Shown: one piece after another, positions 46,451 to 57,900 of the stretch
Layout of the letters: every line of letters begins with the position of its first letter
Numbering within the stretch: position 1 is the stretch's first letter
Assembly: GCF_932294415.1 (NCBI RefSeq)
Contig: NC_065545.1
Coordinates: forward strand, 43,190,327 to 43,254,326
Origin: Quercus robur
Lineage: Eukaryota > Streptophyta > Magnoliopsida > Fagales > Fagaceae
Length of the DNA stretch: 64,000 nucleotides
Direction: 5' to 3'
Made by a program: the position numbers and the translations under genes
Notes under the pieces: model-generated
Seen by the model: only the letters and a program-made list of their open reading frames with translations
Databases searched by the model: none
What the model was told of the DNA's origin: nothing

Positions 46451-46716
46451 TGTGATGAAGAGATGAAGAAATTGACATAACAAAAGCTTGAAAAGATATC
46501 TCCTTAACTAAAGATTTGCATCAGCTTTATAAGGAAACCCACCCCCTGACAAGTAGTAGTCATTGTTGGCAGCAAAGTAGTAGTGTTAACAATTTCAATT
46601 TGCATTGCGACCAAACTTTACATTTGCACCACTCACCACCAGGCACCAGTTGCCAGTCATCATCTCTCCAATGCGTATCAGAGGAAAAGAAGAAAAAGAG
46701 TGCACGCACGTGAATA

Positions 46717-46747
46717 ACTTTATTATTATTATTATTATTATTATTAT
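46717..46747 (+). repeat. (TTA)n microsatellite
   Basis: About nine perfect TTA units. Confidence 0.85.
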
Positions 46748-47221
46748 AGTTCCTTGTTTTTAAACAAAAGGACTGAAGAAAAGAAATGACCCAGCAATTT
46801 CCTCGGTTACATCCAAAATGACCATTTCTCAACAAATACCTTCAATTTATTGCTTCTACGTTAAAGATATCAGAGGTCAAGATTAATACTACTTTTTTGT
46901 CCTTTATTACTTTTTTAATTGTTATCATCGTAGTTTTCTTTATGCACTACAATTTTTTTAACTAACTTCTTTAAAATTTATAATTTCTATGAATGTGGTT
47001 GTTTTTGTTTTGTATGTCAATTAGAAGCCATTAAATTACCAAAATGATGTAAGTTTTTAATTTTTTTTATATTTTTTTTTATGAAGGATTCGGTATTTAT
47101 TTGGATAAGTGGTGGGGTAAATTAAAGTTTCTTTAGTTGGCAGACGGATAAAATAGGTAACTAACACTAAATTTTTAACTATTTAGTTAGTAGGCTTAGT
47201 TATCAAACTAATTGGTTTTAT

Positions 47222-48106
47222 AGCATCTCGACTCTAAGAGAGTCGATTTTGGCCTATAAGTCGACTTTTTGAAGGTCGATTTTCATGGTTTGATCGGGTC
47301 CAAGGTGGCACTTGTGTCAGGAGAGGTCCACCTGTAAATCAAGTCTCTAAGACTCGATTTACATCTACAGTACACATATTCAAGAAAAACCCAAGAACAG
47401 TTCTTCTCCATTCTCAAACTTCCAAAAAACTCAGGAACAAAATCAAATCAAACTTTCAAATGTCTGTTCGTCATTCTCCCATTCTCATCTCAAAAAACCC
47501 AAGAACAAAATCAAACTGAAAACCCAAGAAAAAACTGACCCAGGCCGCGCGGCCTGGGTCGCACGGCCAGGGCCAGCGCGACCTGGCCGTGAGGCCAGGG
47601 TCGCGCGACCCAGGCCAGCGCGACCTAGGTCGAGCGGCCAGGGTCGCGCGACCCAGGTCGCGCTGGCCTGGGTCGCGCGACCCTGGCCGCGCGACCTGGG
47701 TCGCACGGCCAGGGCCAGCGCGACCTGGCCGCGCGGCCAGGGTCGCGCGCGCCAGGAGCGCGACCCAGGTCAAGCGGCCAGGGTCGCGCGACCCAGGCCA
47801 GCGTGACCCGCGCGACCTGGGTCGCGTGACCCTGGCCGCTCGACCTGGGTCGCGCTCCTGGCGCGACCTGGGTCGCCGGAGAGATCGACCTCCTCGGCGG
47901 TCCAGAACGAGCTCTTCAGTAATTTGAAATTTGAAAGAGATTTGGGTTCTGGGTTGGGAGCTATATAAGAGTTGTAAATCGAGGCTAAAAGACTCGATTT
48001 CCAGCAATCTGATGTGGAAAAAATGTCACATCAGGCCATGAAAATCGAGCCTTTTATGCTCGATTTACAGGCCAAAATCGAGTCTAAAAGACTCGAGATG
48101 CTATAG
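47222..48106. mobile_element. Hairpin-rich MITE family, copy 2, with extremely GC-rich core
   Basis: The ends TATAGCATCTCGACTCTAAG and, reverse-complemented, TATAGCATCTCGAGTCTTTT match copy 1 (38660-39240). As there, the arms contain AATCGAG(G/T)CT...AGACTCGATT palindromes and a TGATGTGG segment. The core 47540-47890 is over 70% G+C by eye. It is built from short words GCGACCTGGGTCGC and GCGACCCTGGCC in both orientations, so it is highly self-complementary and CpG-dense. Long open frames across it on both strands are composition artefacts. Confidence 0.7.
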
Positions 48107-48502
48107 AACGAAATACTTTCATAACTGAACCATCTAACTAAATATTTAGAATATTAAGGTTAATTACCTATTTTATCCTTGGCAGATTGGCCAGTTGCAT
48201 TAAATATACTAAAAGTACAAAATACCCCTATTTTTCATTAAATCAAGAATAAAGAGCGACAAATGCTCATTTATCTCATAAAAGCATCTAAAAATGACCG
48301 CAACAAATTGCATTAAATGTTTCTTTATTGAATGTCCTAAAACAACCATTAATTGAATCCTATTTGTTTTATATAAATTAAAAAAAAAAATCTAAACACA
48401 ATTGTAAAACAATAATTAATGAAATAAAACTGTCTCCATACTAAATTACTAATATTATAAGTTGACAATGAACTAAAAGTTTAAAGGGTTAAAAAAAAAA
48501 AA

Positions 48503-50098
48503 GCGAAACTATACTATTGGTCCCTGAAGTTTACCTTATGTGCGCAATTAGTCCATCAAGATTAAAGCGAGCACAATTAGTCCCTTAAGTTTTAAAACTG
48601 AGTTGTATTGGTCCTTTTACTAACTGTTGTTAACGGTGTTATTTACGTGGCTAACGGAACAATGACTTGATCTTTTTTTTTAAAATGATGTGGCATGTTT
48701 TTAATTAAAAATTTTAAAAATTAGATTCCATGTTAGATGAAATTGAAAATTCATATTGTTAAAAACAAGGAAATTCTTAGAATCTGGATTATATACACAA
48801 ATTACAAAAAAAAAAAAAAAAAAAAAAAACTTAGAGCCCCAAAATGGTCAGATTTGAAAACCCAACCCTGAACCATCATTGAACTCTATTATCTCGAATC
48901 TTTACACACAAACGGGTGGGTCAAAAGCTGAGCCACTGTCCACCTCTTATTAGACTCCTTCTACAAACAACACTCAATAAAACTCCAAAACTCTTCCGAA
49001 GCTTGCTCCGGTAAGCTAGGCAGCTCTTCAAAACAAATCGTGCACATCAGGGTCGCCCAATCAGGTCTTTGACCCAGGGGCAGAAATGGAAAATGACCCA
49101 TATATAGCTCCAACAAAGTTAGCCCCAAACTCCATATATCGCCAGCGTACCCATTGTAGTTCCCGCAACTCCATATATCGCCAGCGTACCCATTGTAGTT
49201 CCCGCTGTAGGTGTCCGAGTCGAACCATTCGGGACTCATGTATGCACATGTGCCAACGTAGGAGTTTCACGCGTCCAACGTACGGCACATGATTTTGCTG
49301 ACACCGAAGTCGGCGATTTTCACTTCCATTTTATCGTTAACCAACAAATTCGAAGGCTTAAGGTTGTGGTGGATGATTTTGTGTCCGTGGAGGTAGCTAA
49401 GGCCTTTGAGAACCTGACGCACCACGTCAACGAGTTTGGGTTCAGTGAAAGTACCGTGAGTTCGGAGTAGCGAGTCTAGTGTGCCTAAATTCATGTACTC
49501 CATCAAAATAGCTATGTCACCCGACGACTTCTCGAAGATCCCGTGGTAGCGGACGACATGGGGAGAGTCGGTGCGGCGGAGGATTTCCATTTCTCTGAAG
49601 ACTTGGCAGCGAAGAGTGGGGTCAGAGTCGCTGTGGACGACTTTGAGCGCATAAATAGCGTTGGTGCGTTTGTGACGAACTTTGTAGACCGTGCCACCAT
49701 TGCCGTGGCCTAGAACTTGGAGTTTTTCCAAGTCGGAGGAAGAGATTGAGTTAGCTGACATGGTGGTGGAGGTGTTGGTTGTGGTCGTGGTGGGTGGGAA
49801 AGGTAAAAGGAAGTGAGGGCGGTGGTCGGATTTGTTTTTAATCCAGTAAATATGATTTTTCAATTTCATCTAAAGTGGAAACTATTTTTTTAATTTTTAA
49901 TTAAAAACATGCCACATCATTAAAAAAATGTTAAATTATTGTTCCGTTAACCACGTAAGTAACACTGTTAACAACAATTAGTAAAAGGACCAATACAACT
50001 CAGTTTTAAAACTTAAATGATTAATTGTGCTCGTTTCAAACTTGAGGGACCAATTGTACACACAGGGTAAATTTCAGGGACTAATAGTGTAGTTTTGC
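48503..50098. mobile_element. Pack-MULE-like element carrying a captured MAP kinase kinase
   Basis: Terminal inverted repeats of about 267 bp lie at 48503-48769 and 49831-50098. The left end reads GCGAAACTATACTATTGGTC and the right end in reverse complement GCAAAACTACACTATTAGTC. Similarity continues through AACTGAGTTGTATTGGTCCT, TTAACGGTGTT and GATGTGGCATGTTTTTAATT to TTAGATGAAATTGAAAA. The element sits in an A-run on both sides (48491-48502 and 50099-50117), compatible with a 9-bp A target duplication as MULEs make. Between the repeats is a single captured gene (MKK-like, minus strand) and no transposase. The apparent ATG at 49867-49869 lies inside the repeat, not in the captured gene. Confidence 0.8.
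48889..49840 (-). pseudogene. Group-D MAP kinase kinase (MKK7/9-like) pseudogene, captured by the MULE
   Basis: Read on the minus strand in one frame, it covers nearly a whole MKK7/8/9-type protein. The Pro-rich N-terminus (DHRPHFLLPFPP, TTTTT) is followed by LEKLQVLGHGNGGTVYKVRH (Gly loop), IYALKVVH (ATP lysine), EMEILRRTDSPHVVRYHGIF, YLHGHKII, IADFGVSK and SYVGTCAYMSPE. Damage: (1) HRD is HHN, with the Asn codon at 49363-49365 replacing the catalytic Asp. (2) TGA at 49267-49269 in the activation loop. (3) A 39-bp tandem duplication (49128-49166 and 49167-49205) repeats the YNGYAGDIWS segment. (4) TAG at 48961-48963 after FIECCL, although the frame continues KESNKRWTVAQLLTHPF to a TAA at 48889. 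Family members are intronless, and so is this. A functional kinase is very unlikely. Confidence 0.88.
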
Positions 50099-51987
50099 AA
50101 AAAAAAAAAAAAAAAAAGTAATGTCATGTACATACTATTTTTTAATAACATTTTCCCTAATGATGGAGAAGATTTGTTTTGATTTGAGGAAATCACTTTC
50201 ATTTGGATTTATTATTCATATCATTTTTATTATGATAAAGTGTGTAAACATAGCTTTTATGCCATAACTAATTACTACAACCTTAACATGTACAAGTGAT
50301 GAAAAACAAATTATAGGTTCACGTGAAAATAATGGTTCACTAATCACAATCTTACCTATAATCAAGTTGTAGGTATATTTCTTAGCTCCCAAATTTTAAC
50401 CGATAGAGATATTTCTTTATGTGTGAGAGTATTAACTAGGCCTCAAATATTAACCAATATATAAAAAGAAATTCTTTTATCAAAGAAAAACAAAAACAAA
50501 TCTTTTCATTGAATGTGCAACTAATCGTTCCTGATCTCTATCAAAGTTTTAGAATGTAGAACTCATTAATCTGCCACACATAAAAGCTGAAAAATCACTC
50601 TCTTTCTTTTCCTCTTTCTTTCAACAAAACAAAACTAAATGTAAGACAAAAAAAAAAAAAAAAAAAAAAAAAAATTAAATCTCAACCCTCAAATTTTTTT
50701 TTTTTATGGATTGCTAAAAAAAATTAAATCTAAAGAATAATCTTATATATGTGACAAAAAAAAATTATGTATATGTGTGTATATATACACACACATAAAA
50801 TTTGTTCGTAACATGATTTAACAAATGCTATTTTTTTACATATAACAAAGTTTCTACATCAAGTATATATATAACATTAATAAAACTAAAGGATTTTTAA
50901 CTCTTAACCATGAAATCCACATTTATTATTTCTTCTAAAAGGAGAAAAAATTTCTATATCTCTAATTTTCTAAATGAATTTTTTTTTTTAAGAAAATTTA
51001 TATAAAAAATATTTACTTATATATTTTTAGGATATGCTAATAAGTTTTACACACATATACACTTAGAATATGTGTTACATGTTATTAGTAAAAATATAAG
51101 GGAGGCATTTTTTTTTAAAATTTTTTATGCCAAATATATTAAATGGAGGATGGATTTTTGAAAAGTCAAGGCATGCCCTCCCCCCCTGTTCTTAACTGCG
51201 TTGATGTTCTTCTCTGTTGGGCGTTGCCATTAAGATGCTTTAAGTTTCCATTCCTGTTTCTTCTCTTAAAACTTTGTTTCTTGCTTTACTTTCTTTTTAT
51301 TTTATTCACTTTCTCAAAGCTTTTTACTTTGTACTTGTTTTTCTTTAATGATGTTCAAACATATAATGTATCAAATCTTACTAATAAAGAAAATGTAACA
51401 TAAAAAATCTTGATAAAAAATTACAATCTTCTTCAAATTTTGCAAGCATAACATCAAAAAGTAAATAAAATAATAAAAATTCGAAATTTAAAAATTTGAT
51501 TGATGACATATTTATTAATCTTTGAACTCATTCAAATCTTACAAGCATAAAGAATCTAATAAAAAAAATGCTCTTTAATAGTAAATTGGTTAAAATTCAT
51601 GTTCAATAAAAAGATATAAAAAAAGTTTGTAAACAAACTTTGTTCTATTTGTTCTTGATTTTAATATGTAGTCATGTTTATTTCTACGTAGAGGTTTGTA
51701 GTTAGTTTGTTAGCAAACTTTGTAATTATTATTATTATTTTAAAGACATTTTGTTCCTTATATCAATAGCTGAAAAAAAAAAAAAACCTTCCCGGGAAGA
51801 ATCCGTTAGTGTCTGTTGTGAAAGGATTGGAATCTGATCCTTTTAGTTTGATTGATGTCCATACAAAATTTGGTGAGAGCCCCACCAATGTTGGAAAATA
51901 GTAATATGCTCTTTTTCTCTCTCTCTGTTTCTGTGTGTGTCTCTGTTTCCCTGAAGTTTCACTCACTGGTCCTTTACCATTGTTCCC
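50099..51987. other. AT-rich intergenic DNA upstream of PLGG1
   Basis: No gene recognised. Long A-runs occur at 50649-50673, and AT-rich repeats at 50740-51130. The last 100 bases before 51988 are CT/GT-rich (ctctctctctgtttctgtgt), as expected for a plant 5' leader. Confidence 0.4.
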
Positions 51988-54900
51988 ATGGCGACCGCCC
52001 AAAAGTTAATAACTTTCTCTCTTCTACTCGACCACCACCATCCAAAACTCTCCTTCCCACCTTTTCTCTCTAAGCCCCACAACCACAAACTCTCTTCCAA
52101 ATTCTCACCTGTTGCTTTCAATGCCACCCGTGCTTTATATACACACTCCTCCACTTCTCATAAATTATTCACACCCATTACAGTTTCCAGACCCAGCTCC
52201 AGTTTCTTGCAAATGGGTCCTCATGAAGCTTGCTCCAGTAGAGAAATCACTGTCAAATCTTCTGTTTCAGAATCCGGTGGCACTTCCACGCTCTCTCAAA
52301 CGGTACTTTTTAGCCATATTTTGCTTCTTTGTTTAGTCCTCCTTTTCAATCTGTGTGTTTAAGCCAAATGATTCAATCCATGGCACTGACCATTTGATTC
52401 TTCAGTTTATTGAAAATGGTATTATTTTGATCCTAGAAAAAAATTAAGTTTAAGAATTTGTACTATGAAAAAGTGCGGTTTGGAAACATGTTATCAAATG
52501 GGCATTGCTAGTCTGAAATATAGTCTGGCCTTGTTCGAATGACATTCTAGCTTGATGGTTTTTTGTTTGTTTTCAATGCATGTTAGGTGTTTGGGATTGC
52601 ACATTTGATTATTTCGCTTGGGATCATCCTGGCGACAGATAAGATTTTGAAAAAGGCGTTTGTGGCTGCTGCTATTCGGTTCCCCAGTGCGCTATTTGGC
52701 ATGTTCTGTATTTTCTCCATTCTAGTTATACTTGATTCCACTGTCCCGGCTGCTGCAACAGGTTTGATGAATTTCTTTGAACCTGCTCTCATGTTCATTC
52801 AAAGATGGCTGCCGTTGTTCTATGTTCCTTCTTTGGTTGTTTTGCCACTTTCGGTTAGAGATATTCCAGCTGCTTCCGGAATCAAGATTTGTTTAATTAT
52901 AGGTAAGTGAAATCTAGCTACTTTTGACAAATCTAATTCATGAAACTATTTGAGTGGCGATTGATTGATTGATTCAGTGACTACTTTGTATTGGATTTAT
53001 TTTACTACAAATTTGGTTAGAAGCATAACATACCAAGCTCATGAGCTAGCTAATCATATTTTTGCTTGGGTCTTTAATCCTTTATAGCCTTTATCAATTC
53101 TCATATGTCATTTTCCTTAGGGAAAAACTTAGGTACACTTCCTTATGTGTTGTACCTTAGGTTTTTCAATTAAATTTAATCACATAGATAAATAAATTTA
53201 ATTTTCCTTCAGAAAGATGACTCTATTTGTGTTGCATTGGTTAATGCAGCCATGTAGATGAATTTAATTGGGAAAATGACACCTACCATCTCATTGTGTA
53301 TTGTGCAAAAACATAAAGAAAATGTGAACTAGGTCATCTAATTTATATCCTGCATCACCTACCAGACTCATCCCAGTCTAATGAGTAAAATTGCCACCTT
53401 TCTCTTGCTAGTGTGTTCATCTCTTGCCTCCCATAATCTCCATTATTATCGCTGGAGAATTGTTTTCACCTAATAAATTATCATGGAATGAGTCAATACC
53501 GACATTAAGGATTTGTTTTCAAACTTATTTGGAATGTGATGCTTCTACATCTATCTCTTTTGTCGATGAATGCATCATACATCTTCATGGATCAACCAAG
53601 AATAGCAGCATCATTTGATGAAGCATATACCTACAGAAGCTTTTACATGTAGGGTTTACGATTCTCGCTATATTCAGGTACCACATTTCATGTGCAGTAT
53701 GGTTCTAGCAAGAAATTCCTACCTTTCTATCTATCTCTAAAATGTTTGGATTTTTCAAGACTCCATGGACATGTAGAAGAAAAATCATACTTACTTGACC
53801 AGGACATTACTTTTACTTGTTGGTGTAATTTGAATCCTGACCTCATGCTAAGAAGCCTCTTTTTTATTATGTAACAAGTTGGTCCGCAATCTACTTATGG
53901 ACCATCTTCTTGCAAGCTTTTAGATGAAGAAAGATAGTCTTTCTTAGAGGAGAAGTCACCTTACTGAAACTTTGGGATAATGCAATTATCTGGGTTTGAT
54001 TTAAAAAAAGGTCCAAGTAATTTTCTAATTTATTCTTTTTCAAACGTTGCATTTGAACATAATCAATCACAAAGTCTTTCTGATTAACCGTTTTCAGCAC
54101 ACTGGATCTTTATTTAAGTATATTGCATGAGATTGGTGGATTCATTGCTCATAGACAGGATGGTGTTATTCCTAGCTTTTTCTTTCCAAGTATTTCCTTC
54201 TTGCTTAGAAATTGTATTTAAGAACTTTCTTCACTTCAAAGGAATGCTTTGATCATATGGGTCAGAGTTCACTACAAAGAGCTGCAAATATTTAACAGGG
54301 GAAAGAAAAAAGGTTTTCTAGGCTCCAAGTCCAAATTTCATTCTAGAGCTAGCTCATTTCAGAATGTTCAATTCAAGCAAGTGACTTAAAATCTCAGTCA
54401 TGCTATGGCCATGTCTGTACAGTTTCAAAATTATTAAGGATCATATATCTGAGTGTCATGTGACTTGTAATCTATTCCAAGAATCTTGAGTAGTATTAAT
54501 TAACTAATCAAAGTTTCTGTCTGCTATGTATACCTGGTACATTACTTAAGGTGTAAATTGCTGGGAATCATACAAAGCTAGTTGTTTCTTTGGAAATGTA
54601 AACAATCTAACCTATGTATACTTTGAGCCAATGTTTTAGTTGCTACTGAAGAAGTACAGGAACGTATACGTACTATATGTATGATTTATTGCTGTTGTAG
54701 CATGCTGCTTTTGTTCATTTTAATTAAATTATTCAAACAGCTTTTTAGTTGATTTTCTCTCAGTTAAACAACACAACGACTCTCTCTCTCTCTCTCTCTC
54801 TCAATAAATGAAATTTAGTGTCCATCTAGATTGAGCTTATAACCGCAGCTTTTATCTTTTATACAGCTTTTTAAAACCTCACTTTTTCGAAGTAAACGTA

Positions 54901-57900
54901 TACTTTAACATGCTTTCAGCAAAAAATTAGATGAGTTGTTCCCAAACAGACAAAAGATGTCAGCCTTGGTGTGGTGGCAAGTGCCTTCTATCCAAAGCGA
55001 CATGTCGTGAGTTTGGGTGTGAGAATCAGCCTCTCCAAAAAAGGGGAGGTAAAGCTACCTATCAAATACTTCTCTTAGACCTTGCAAAAGTGAAATTTGT
55101 GTGCACCGGGTTCGTCTAAATAAGTCCAAGTTTAATTTATTGATGTTAAGAGCTCTATAACTATTAAAAGATTACACGTACCCACAGAAAGGCATTCTTG
55201 AAGGAATTGTTTAAAAACAGATATTAAGCTCAAATCTAAATGCTTTGTGATATTGTTTGAACGTAGAATACCTCTTAAGTTCAAGGAAAAGTTGTGTAAG
55301 ACTGCCATAAGACCAGCTATGCTCAATGGCATTGAATGTTGGGTTGTTAAGAAGCAATATGTTAATCAAATGTGTGTAGTTGAAATGAGAATGTTAACAT
55401 GGATAGATGCAAATACTAGAAAATATAAGATTTGAAATGATGAATTTCCCTTAAAGATAGGTGACCCCCATTGATGAAACAACAGGGGAGAGTTGCTTGA
55501 GATGGTTTGGTCATGTGCAAAGGAGAGCAATTAATGGACCAATGAGGAAGAGTGAGTGGATTCAACTCAGCTGAACAAAAAAAAGTAGAGGAAGACATGA
55601 AATAACATTAATAGAAGTAGTAAAAAAGGAAACCTCGATTAAGGAGGCAGCAAAGAGTATGACATCAAATGGAATAAAATGGCAGAAAAAAATATATGTG
55701 ATCAGTCGTAATTAGTATGTTGAGTATTTATAATTGACAACAAAATTTTGGGACTAAGGCTTGGTTGTTGCTGTTCTTATTTTTGTGTTAATGCTAAGGC
55801 TTGGTTGTTGCTGTTCTTATTTTTGTGTTAATGCAAATATCACTAACTTGAGTTGGAAATTTCTTTTGCTGGTATGCTCTCTATCACTGTGTGTGTTTCT
55901 ATGTGAAAGATTATGCCTGTTGTCAGCTTTTTCCTTTTCAATGCAATAGCAAGTTAGTGTTTATTGGTTCCTTTGCAGTTGGAGGCTGGCTGGCTACGCT
56001 TTCAGTTGCTGGTTATACAGCTATAACTGTAAGAAAAATGGTAAATACAGAAATGACAGATGCAGAGCCTATGGCAAAACCGCCCCCTTTTTCTACCATT
56101 GAAGTGTGGACTTGGACTGGGATTTTTCTTATATCATTTGTTACTGCATTATTTTACCCAACAATACTGGGGACAAGTGCTCGAACATGCCTTCCTTTCC
56201 TACTTGCATCAACAATCTTAGGCTATATGGTTGGCTCTGGGTAAAATATCATTTCCTCAGTTTAGAATTTGAAATTGGCAAACTTTCTTAACAAATAAAA
56301 TTAATCGCTAGCTTATAGTGAATAATCTTATTATTATGTTTTACTTTAAATTATTGAATTTTTTATTTTCTTGTGTATAAGTTTCTCCTTTTCTCTGGAT
56401 TTGGATTTCAGATTGCCATCAAATGTGAAGAAAGTTTTTCATCCAATTATTTGCTGTGCGGTATCTGCAGATCTGGCTGCATTGGCTTTTGGGTACTTTT
56501 CTCGGTCTGGGCTTGATCCTGTTTTAGGTATACTTGAAAGCTAAAGTTTCTGATTTCCTTTGTCCAAATGACCTTTTCGCGTCCTTTCTCTTCTCTTATT
56601 TTACTCTTTAGTTTTCTATATACTATTTCCTTGATGTGTGTGGCTTACGTGAAGTAATTATATAAAGGAAAATCTGATAAAACATGAAAGGACTACATTG
56701 ATACTTCCCTTCAGGAATAACTTTAAAAAATCACTACAATGAGTTTGGGACAAATCATTTTGCAATCCCAACCATTTTAACCATTGCATCCTGTAGAAAA
56801 ATAGACTTTTTTGCTAAAGTTACAGGTTATTTAAATATATATTGTGAGTCATGTCTAAAGGCAGGGGTTAAGAGCCGTATATGTACATAGGAGGCTAAGG
56901 TTTGGGAAAGCTAGGGACATAGCTAATCCTAAATTTGTTAAATTTGAGGAGAATCCTGAGTGTTCATCCAAATGACATAGAAGTCAGTAATCCAAGCCAG
57001 ACATGATTTTGGTTGGTAGAACTATAAGTTAAGAGGGCAATGTCCCTCTATTCAATTGCATTGCAGTATTTCTTTTTCTTCCAAGTAGCTTTAGTGCAAA
57101 ACCATAGTGAGTAGTAGATTATGACATCATTTTTTGTTATTGCAATGAGTTGAAGGACAGAAATCAATCTGTTCATCATGTCATTAGCTACATAAGCAAA
57201 AAATGGATGGAAAATTAATGGAAAGACTAAATTGTTCCCTTTTAAATAGTTTTTTTTTTTTTTTTTTTTTTGGAGAAGTCCCTTTTAAATAGTTGAGGAA
57301 CTAAAATTGAACTTTTCAAATATGAGTGACTAAAATCGAACTTATCATATATTTCAAAAATCATAAGTATAATTTACCCAAAAAAATTTTTAGGTTACTT
57401 ATAAGTAATTTTCTCTCTATGGGGCTTCATGGGTGGAGTGTTAACATAGGATTAAAGTTCTCACTACCCATCAGATTATTGTTTAGATTGTAAGTTCTCT
57501 GTAGGCTTTGGTGTGATGGCAAGTTCTCTCCACCCACCCAATTAAACTTAGGGTCATGCTAATGAGTGCCCTTAGGGTATTAGTTAACAATCCATTTAAA
57601 GAAAGGTTTGACACCACTTTTATGGGAAATGAAAAAAGCTATCAAAAACATTAATTTTTTTTTTTCCCATAAGAACTTTCTTTAAATGGATTATTAACCA
57701 AAGTCTTAAGGGCATTTGTTAGCATTTCCCTTAAACTTATACACATTTGATTAGTGTTTCAAATGAAGAGCAAAAAGTAATACCTAAAAGCCCCTCTCTC
57801 TCTGCACATACAGGCATTCCCACACATTGTTCCTTTCTCAAATGCACTAATATTGGTATTAGTGTTTTAGTTTAGTTTATCCATACTTTTTGTTGGTGAT

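Larger units (their letters stand above)
42670..47221. other. Intergenic DNA with several small MITE-like elements
   Basis: There is no gene that I can support. The 42875-43227 stretch has a more balanced composition with short open frames on both strands but no recognised domain. 43700-43931 looks LTR-like on the minus strand (TGTTAGAGATATGTTAGCTC start) without a confirmed target duplication. Three GTTTGG-type MITEs follow. Long T-runs occur at 43302-43320 and 44010-44080. Confidence 0.4.

Noticed and set aside
47471..48007. 178-codon open frame rich in Arg, Pro, Gly on the minus strand (and 112 codons on plus)
   Set aside because: Caused by the GC-rich self-complementary core of the MITE; low-complexity on both strands.
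49267..49869. 200-codon kinase as an intact gene
   Set aside because: The start lies in the transposon arm, the HRD Asp is lost and the frame ends in the activation loop; the rest of the kinase follows in frame after the stop.
53424..53618. Extra exon in PLGG1 intron 2
   Set aside because: Joining exon 2 directly to exon 3 gives an uninterrupted family-like sequence (KICLIIVGGWLATLS), leaving no room for an extra exon.
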